From contig NZ_CP004388.1 in NCBI RefSeq assembly GCF_000300235.2, forward strand, positions 4,038,001 through 4,102,000: DNA of 64,000 nucleotides, read 5' to 3'. Under the pieces are notes generated by a model. The model did not search any database, was not told where the DNA came from, and was given only the letters and a program-made list of their open reading frames with translations. Position numbers and translations under genes: made by a program. Below are positions 59,902-64,000 of this stretch, piece after piece. How positions within the stretch are numbered: the first letter of the stretch is position 1; each line of letters begins with the position of its first letter. Origin of the DNA: Thalassospira xiamenensis M-5 = DSM 17429. GTDB lineage: Bacteria; Pseudomonadota; Alphaproteobacteria; Rhodospirillales; Thalassospiraceae.

Positions 59902-59913
59902 CGGAACGTTCCG
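59902..59913. promoter_or_regulatory. 12-bp palindrome upstream of yejA
   Basis: CGGAACGTTCCG is a perfect inverted repeat 95 bases upstream of the yejA start and 127 bases downstream of the LysR gene end. It may be a regulatory site for the peptide-uptake operon; the identity of the factor is unknown, and the LysR neighbour usually prefers a T-N11-A motif. Confidence 0.3.
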
Positions 59914-60039
59914 GACAATTCCCGCCAAGAAAACGGGACCGGTTACGCCGACGTTACGTCCGCAAAGCCATTTGGTCCAAACGACATATTCATAATGAGG
60001 AATAAAATGGTTCAATTTCAAGGCATCATCTTGAAACTG

Positions 60040-60966
60040 TCATTCCGTTCCTGATTCTTTTTGCACAAGCTTGCGCTTGCCTGTCTCGATCTTGATTTCG
60101 CTCATCAACCAATCGCGAAATGCCTTCACTTTTCGCCGCTCCAACCTTCCTTCAGGATAGCACAGCGAATAGGCATAGGGACTATCAACCGGCAAATCGA
60201 ACGGCACCATAAGTCTATTGGTCACAACATATTCACCGATCATCGCCGGATCGGAAATTACCGCACCAAATCCACTGGCCGCGGCCTCCATTGCCATATC
60301 AAGGGTCGCAAAAACAGGTCCCCGGTCCGGATCGACACCCTCAATCCCGGTTCCCTTTAACCAGATGCGCCAATCCTCACGCTGTGCCGAACAATGCAGC
60401 AGGGTCACATTCCCAAAGTCTTCCGGTGTTTTCAGCTGCTTTGCCAGATTGGGATGACATACCGGCAAAAGCCGTTCGCCGGTCAGAAATTCATGCACCA
60501 GCTGGTCGCCCGGCGTATCAGCAAAGCGGATGGCAATATCGGTTTCATTGAAATCAACCGGGGCGGCATCGTCACTATAGGTGCCAAGCTGTACCTGCAG
60601 GTCAGGATGTTCCATTTGAAACCGGCCAAGACGCGGCACGATCCAGCGCATGGCAAATGTCAAGGGCGACAGGACCTTAAGCTGCGTGTCATCAGGCCGG
60701 TTTTCGATACGCGACACCGCCAGTTCAATCGAATCAAATGCCGCCGTCAAGGACGCCAGCAAGTTCCGCCCTGGCCGGGTCAGTTTCAATCGGCGGTGAT
60801 GACGTTCGAACAATTGCCGCCCCAGCACATCCTCCAGGTGCTGAACCTGTCGACTGACCGCCCCTTGCGTAACATTAAGCTCATGTGAAGCTTTGGTGAA
60901 ACTTTCAAGTCGACCGGCCACTTCAAAGGCACGAAGCGCATTTAACGGTAATGGACGGCGTTTCAT
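60040..60966 (-). CDS. LysR-family regulator, GcvA-like
   Basis: 308 residues from the ATG at 60966 (MKRRPLPLNALRAFEVAGRL); the frame extends to an ATG at 60975. The N-terminal helix-turn-helix FTKASHELNVTQGAVSRQVQ and LGRQLFERHHRRLKLT are typical of GcvA/AmpR-type LysR proteins (PLNALRAFE start). The effector domain spans residues ~90-300, with LSPLTFAMRWIVPRLGRFQ and the ending YPEGRLERRKVKAFRDWLM. It lies 233 bases upstream of yejA, on the same strand. Possible targets are yejABEF or a distant gene; GcvA-type regulators often act on amino-acid or cell-wall metabolism. Confidence 0.87.
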   Translation of the reverse strand: MKRRPLPLNALRAFEVAGRLESFTKASHELNVTQGAVSRQVQHLEDVLGRQLFERHHRRLKLTRPGRNLLASLTAAFDSIELAVSRIENRPDDTQLKVLSPLTFAMRWIVPRLGRFQMEHPDLQVQLGTYSDDAAPVDFNETDIAIRFADTPGDQLVHEFLTGERLLPVCHPNLAKQLKTPEDFGNVTLLHCSAQREDWRIWLKGTGIEGVDPDRGPVFATLDMAMEAAASGFGAVISDPAMIGEYVVTNRLMVPFDLPVDSPYAYSLCYPEGRLERRKVKAFRDWLMSEIKIETGKRKLVQKESGTE

Positions 60967-61120
60967 GACGATCATCTTGCATGATTAAAACTCATGCAAT
61001 GATGACAAAAGATGGTTTGAGCGCAAGTGTTTTTAGGCGTAACTCTGGGTTTAGCAAATCGAAACACATTCAGGCCGCATACAAACTGAGAGCTGGCCGA
61101 TAGATTGAAGGAATAAGATC

Positions 61121-61330
61121 ATGGTCGCGATCACCAAAGATGCCGGTGCTTTTGTCACCACCCGCCGTCACCACAACACCGCAAATGTTATGGAACTGCC
61201 GCGTCAGTGGGCAAAACGTTATATTCTCCGCCAGAAGCTTGCGACGATGGACAGCCATCTGCTGCGCGACATTGGCTGGGACGTATATGAAGCCCGTATC
61301 GAAGCAGCCAAGCCGTTCTGGAAAGCCTGA
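61121..61330 (+). CDS. DUF1127 (YjiS-like) small protein
   Basis: 69 residues, with GAAGGAATA upstream of the ATG. The C-terminal half contains the DUF1127 motif RYILRQKLATMDSHLLRDIG followed by WDVYEARIEAAKPFW. DUF1127 proteins of alphaproteobacteria are stress-inducible, basic and RNA-associated; in Agrobacterium and Rhodobacter they affect small-RNA maturation, phosphate or oxidative-stress responses. The role here is not known. It is divergent from the LysR gene and is followed by a small possible open frame and a terminator, so the pair may be one transcript. Confidence 0.85.
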   Translation: MVAITKDAGAFVTTRRHHNTANVMELPRQWAKRYILRQKLATMDSHLLRDIGWDVYEARIEAAKPFWKA

Positions 61331-61368
61331 GCATTTCGCTTAAAGGCGCCAAACCGAGAGTATTTATT

Positions 61369-61488
61369 ATGTCTCCCCGACTTTTCCGCTTGCAGGGGCC
61401 ACTTTCTTTCCCTCTGCAGGTTATTGAAGCCCTGACAAGCGTCTTCGGCCTCCCGACACGCAAAACCGAGACCCGCACCCGCTATTGA
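61369..61488 (+). CDS. Possible 39-residue small protein downstream of DUF1127
   Basis: An open frame from ATG 61369 to TGA 61488 encodes 39 residues with the pattern LFRLQGPLSFPLQVIEALTS then a basic tail TRKTETRTRY. It begins 38 bases after the DUF1127 stop and ends before the terminator at 61507-61532, so it would be on the same transcript. The ribosome site is weak (GAGAG 8 bases before the ATG). Amphipathic hydrophobic N-terminal and cationic C-terminal parts are consistent with a small membrane-active or RNA-binding peptide, but coding is unproven. Confidence 0.35.
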   Translation: MSPRLFRLQGPLSFPLQVIEALTSVFGLPTRKTETRTRY

Positions 61489-61506
61489 CGGTTTTGTGTC
61501 CCTGAT

Positions 61507-61540
61507 TGCCGGCCATCCCCCGATGGTCGGCATTTCTTTT
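61507..61540 (+). terminator. Terminator of the DUF1127 transcript
   Basis: Eleven-pair stem TGCCGgCCATC / GATGGtCGGCA (one G-T pair) with the loop CCCC at 61507-61532, followed by TTTCTTTTG. It is 18 bases after the small open frame's stop and 25 bases before the 3' end of the convergent methyltransferase. Confidence 0.8.
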
Positions 61541-61564
61541 GCCTGATCGGATCTGCAAGACGGA

Positions 61565-62830
61565 TTATTTTGATGGATGCAGATACATCAGGTTCGCGGC
61601 GTTCAGCACCGAATACATCACTGCGAACTGGGCATCGAATTCATATTTATCTGGGCTTGGGTCAAACAGCTCGTAAATCTGGCCAACCGTGCGTTTACCA
61701 TCGATGCGTGACAGAATCCCCGGGCTTGCTGGCGGAAGACTGCGCGTTACCGACAATCCCGTAAAATTGATCTTGATATGGCCGGTCTTCGCGACAGAGC
61801 GGGCCAAAGCTGCCCCGTCAATACGCACAAAAAACGGCACCGCATGACGATCCGGGACCGGTGGCTTGATCTTGTTATCCGATTTGACCACATAAAACAG
61901 ATGCTTGGTAATATTGCCCGCCATCAATTCAGCCAATGCCGCGCGCTTGCGAAACGGCACATGCACGGCCTTGTCCAGAACGTCGTGGCGCGAACAATAG
62001 GTCGTCGGATCATAGCGCATCGGTTCGATGAATTGCTGAAGCCGCAAACCTGCCTTCTCGACAAAATCAAAAACCTCGTCCACACGATAGGCCCGATCCT
62101 GCTGATGCAAAAGCAGATCGTAAAACCCGGAATCGCCCCCCTGGATATGGTCATTCACAAACGGGTTACGCTTCAACCAGTTTGTACCCGGCAGTGAATC
62201 GAACAATGCCTTGCCAAGGTTAAGCCGTTTGCGCCCACCCGCCTCGGCAGAGAGGCGTTCCATCATTTCCTGCATATGGTAGACGCCGATCCGGCCAAGT
62301 TCGCCATACACCATCAAACCCATACCGCCCCTGGGTTTAAGCGCATCTGCCAACGCCTTTAAACCGGCGTCCGGATCAGGCAGATGATGAAGCACCCCGC
62401 AGCAATCAATATAATCAAACGGCCCATATTTCCCGGCCAGATCAACGAACGACCCGGTAACGAATTTGACACTCTTTTCAAGATTACGGCGCTTGATCCG
62501 GGCCTCAGCGATCTTGCGCGAGCTTTCCGAAAGATCGATATAAACAATCTCGACCTTGGCCTTGCGATCACGCGCCTGCTGCGCGAGCATCACCAACGCA
62601 TCTCCGGTGCCGCCCCCGGCAACAAGAACTTTTATCTTTTTGCCATCAGCCGATGGATCGCGGCCGCCAAACACGAAATGAACCACTTCGTCCCAATTGC
62701 CGGGGGACCCTACGACAAGACGCTTGTCCTCATCTTTCGGGTCACGCGCCGGATAAGGAAATGTTTCATATTGCGCCCGTGTTTTGTCGGACGGTTGCGG
62801 CGCGTCTGGCTTTTTCCGGATTTCGGACAT
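61565..62830 (-). CDS. SAM-dependent class I methyltransferase with C-terminal extension
   Basis: 421 residues. The N terminus has YETFPYPARDPKDEDKR. SAM motif I is VLVAGGGTGDALVMLAQ (68-78 GGGTGD), with the acidic end of strand 2 in VEIVYIDLSESSRKIAEARI. Motif IV is FDYIDCCGVLHHLPDPDAGL, then LKPRGGMGLMVYGELGRIGV. The C-terminal half (from about residue 190) is of unknown fold and contains FYDLLLHQQDRAYRVDEVFD and the HHxx-type AVPFFVRIDGAALARSVAK. The substrate is unknown; the YETFPYP start is seen in methyltransferases of natural-product and tRNA type. It is the only gene between DUF1127 and the oxidoreductase. Confidence 0.85.
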   Translation of the reverse strand: MSEIRKKPDAPQPSDKTRAQYETFPYPARDPKDEDKRLVVGSPGNWDEVVHFVFGGRDPSADGKKIKVLVAGGGTGDALVMLAQQARDRKAKVEIVYIDLSESSRKIAEARIKRRNLEKSVKFVTGSFVDLAGKYGPFDYIDCCGVLHHLPDPDAGLKALADALKPRGGMGLMVYGELGRIGVYHMQEMMERLSAEAGGRKRLNLGKALFDSLPGTNWLKRNPFVNDHIQGGDSGFYDLLLHQQDRAYRVDEVFDFVEKAGLRLQQFIEPMRYDPTTYCSRHDVLDKAVHVPFRKRAALAELMAGNITKHLFYVVKSDNKIKPPVPDRHAVPFFVRIDGAALARSVAKTGHIKINFTGLSVTRSLPPASPGILSRIDGKRTVGQIYELFDPSPDKYEFDAQFAVMYSVLNAANLMYLHPSK

Positions 62831-62965
62831 CTATAAATTCCAATGGATCAACAGGTGCTGTGGCAAGCCCGAAAACAAGCCTGCAAGCAGCAATGCTATC
62901 AGGGACGGCAACATCCTATAAAATTTCAAGGATTTGATTAATAGAATAATCACCTTGGGACGAAC

Positions 62966-63949
62966 TCATTCCCGACACCGGATCACAAGCTTCCCTGTTG
63001 CGGTCCGGTTACGGATCGCCGCAAGTGCCTCCATCGCGTTTATCAGCGGATATGTCGCAGACACCAATGGCGATATTTCCCCAGACGACAGCAGCTCCAA
63101 AAGCTCGGCCATGCCAGCCTTTGCGATATCGGGGTTCTGTTCAAGATAAGCCCCGAAATAAAAGCCCAGTGCAGCAACATTCTTGACCAGAAGGATATTG
63201 GCAGGAATTTGTGGCACCGATCCGCTGGCAAATCCGATCAGAAGGATACGTCCCCCCGACGCAACACAGCGCAGGCTCTGATCAAACACATCGCCCCCGA
63301 CCGGATCATAAACCAAGTCGACACCTATTCGCCCGATGCGGGCACAGATTTCCTTTACCCGGGCCCGTATGCTTTCGGATTTGTAGTCAATTACATGATC
63401 CGCACCATGCGCTTTGGCGATGGCACATTTATCAGCCCCACCCGCGGTTGCGATCACGGTCGCGCCCAGAAGTTTCGCGCATTCCACCGCCGTCAGGCCA
63501 ACACCCCCGGCAGCCCCATGAACCAGAACCACTTCACCCGGCAGCAAATTGGCGCGATACTTCAAACCAAACCATGACGTTCCATACGCAATCTGGAATG
63601 CAGCCGCCACATTGAATTCAACATTTTCTGGCAACCCCGTCACAAGACTGGCATCAACCGAAATCCGACCGGCATATCCACCCCAGTCAGGCAGGGCCAT
63701 GACCCGGTCACCAATGGTAAAACCCTGAACGTTCGTCCCAATTGCAGAAACGGTACCGGCAATTTCAAACCCCGGCGCAAACGGACCAGTCGGGCGTTTC
63801 TGATATTTTCCCTCAAGAATCAGGGTATCGGCAAAATTAACGCCACAGGCGGCAATATCGATGATGATTTGATGGGCTTGTGCGATCGGTTCTTCGCAGT
63901 CGATCAGCATCGGCGCCTCGCCGAAAGCCTCGCATATCCATGCTTTCAT
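62966..63949 (-). CDS. NADPH:quinone oxidoreductase-like zinc-free MDR enzyme
   Basis: 327 residues of the medium-chain dehydrogenase/reductase superfamily. The N terminus has MKAWICEAFGEAPMLIDCEE, then ACGVNFADTLILEGKYQKRP with the GVNxxD quinone-reductase motif, and PGFEIAGTVSAIG. No catalytic zinc cysteines are present. The nucleotide motif is VLVHGAAGGVGLTAVECAKL. QTSR-type ending RNRTATGKLVIRCRE. Probably reduces quinones or alpha,beta-unsaturated carbonyls with NADPH. It precedes the methyltransferase gene by 136 bases; the right window edge lies 51 bases before its start. Confidence 0.9.
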   Translation of the reverse strand: MKAWICEAFGEAPMLIDCEEPIAQAHQIIIDIAACGVNFADTLILEGKYQKRPTGPFAPGFEIAGTVSAIGTNVQGFTIGDRVMALPDWGGYAGRISVDASLVTGLPENVEFNVAAAFQIAYGTSWFGLKYRANLLPGEVVLVHGAAGGVGLTAVECAKLLGATVIATAGGADKCAIAKAHGADHVIDYKSESIRARVKEICARIGRIGVDLVYDPVGGDVFDQSLRCVASGGRILLIGFASGSVPQIPANILLVKNVAALGFYFGAYLEQNPDIAKAGMAELLELLSSGEISPLVSATYPLINAMEALAAIRNRTATGKLVIRCRE

Positions 63950-64000
63950 CGCTGTCTTCCATCTTATGATCCTGCCCGATCACGCACAGTGTGCCGTGCA

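Overview
The window looks like a chromosomal segment of a free-living, motile marine-type alphaproteobacterium of the Rhodospirillales, most like Thalassospira. This is inference: it rests on the gene complement and order (sdhCDAB, a kdsB-pheA-membrane cytochrome c neighbourhood, YejABEF, DUF1127, many sodium/proton and DMT transporters) and on moderate GC content. No rRNA, tRNA, insertion sequence, prophage or CRISPR array was seen. Most genes are tightly packed and often overlap by 4 bases.

Region 1-5.8 kb: the end of a ureide (purine) catabolic operon on the + strand (puuE 3' end, uraD, allantoicase, ureidoglycolate lyase). It converges on a - strand trio (DUF4153 membrane protein, TPR lipoprotein, HAD phosphatase). 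5.8-11.6 kb: the succinate dehydrogenase operon sdhCDAB with its own promoter and terminator, then a mesaconyl-CoA hydratase (mch) and a malyl-CoA thioesterase/lyase-type enzyme typical of the ethylmalonyl-CoA route. 11.7-15.4 kb: a MarR-controlled efflux operon (marR, FUSC/AaeB-like pump, DUF1656, HlyD/AaeA-like adaptor) with a promoter and an operator-like inverted repeat.

15.5-19.1 kb is the most accessory-looking stretch: a serine hydrolase, a secreted EndoU-type RNase candidate with a small acidic gene directly downstream (possible toxin/immunity pair), and an AAA_14/DUF4143 ATPase. 19.3-22.1 kb is a complete phage-shock locus (pspABC divergent from pspF). It has a near-consensus sigma-54 promoter and a perfect IHF-type site between the two transcription units.

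22.5-29 kb: an acyl-CoA dehydrogenase, beta-carbonic anhydrase, an SbtB-like PII protein and SbtA bicarbonate permease, then a thioesterase/isovaleryl-CoA dehydrogenase/thiolase run. Upstream of that run, a perfect 18-bp palindrome fills the spacer of a candidate promoter. 29-36 kb: a periplasmic solute-binding protein, an RGG-tailed DEAD-box helicase, a Cache chemoreceptor, pheA and kdsB.

36-49.9 kb: membrane cytochrome c, HisN-like phosphatase, two different proton antiporters, LysE and DMT exporters, DinB, an Lrp regulator divergent from three translationally coupled EamA paralogues, an SDR with a striking perfect 17-bp inverted repeat at its promoter, a pterin dehydratase, a UDG-family protein and a GST. 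50-64 kb: leucyl aminopeptidase with a TTG start, a small MarR regulator, LysE, an exported unknown, the oligopeptide importer yejABEF, a GcvA-like LysR regulator, DUF1127, a SAM methyltransferase and a quinone oxidoreductase.
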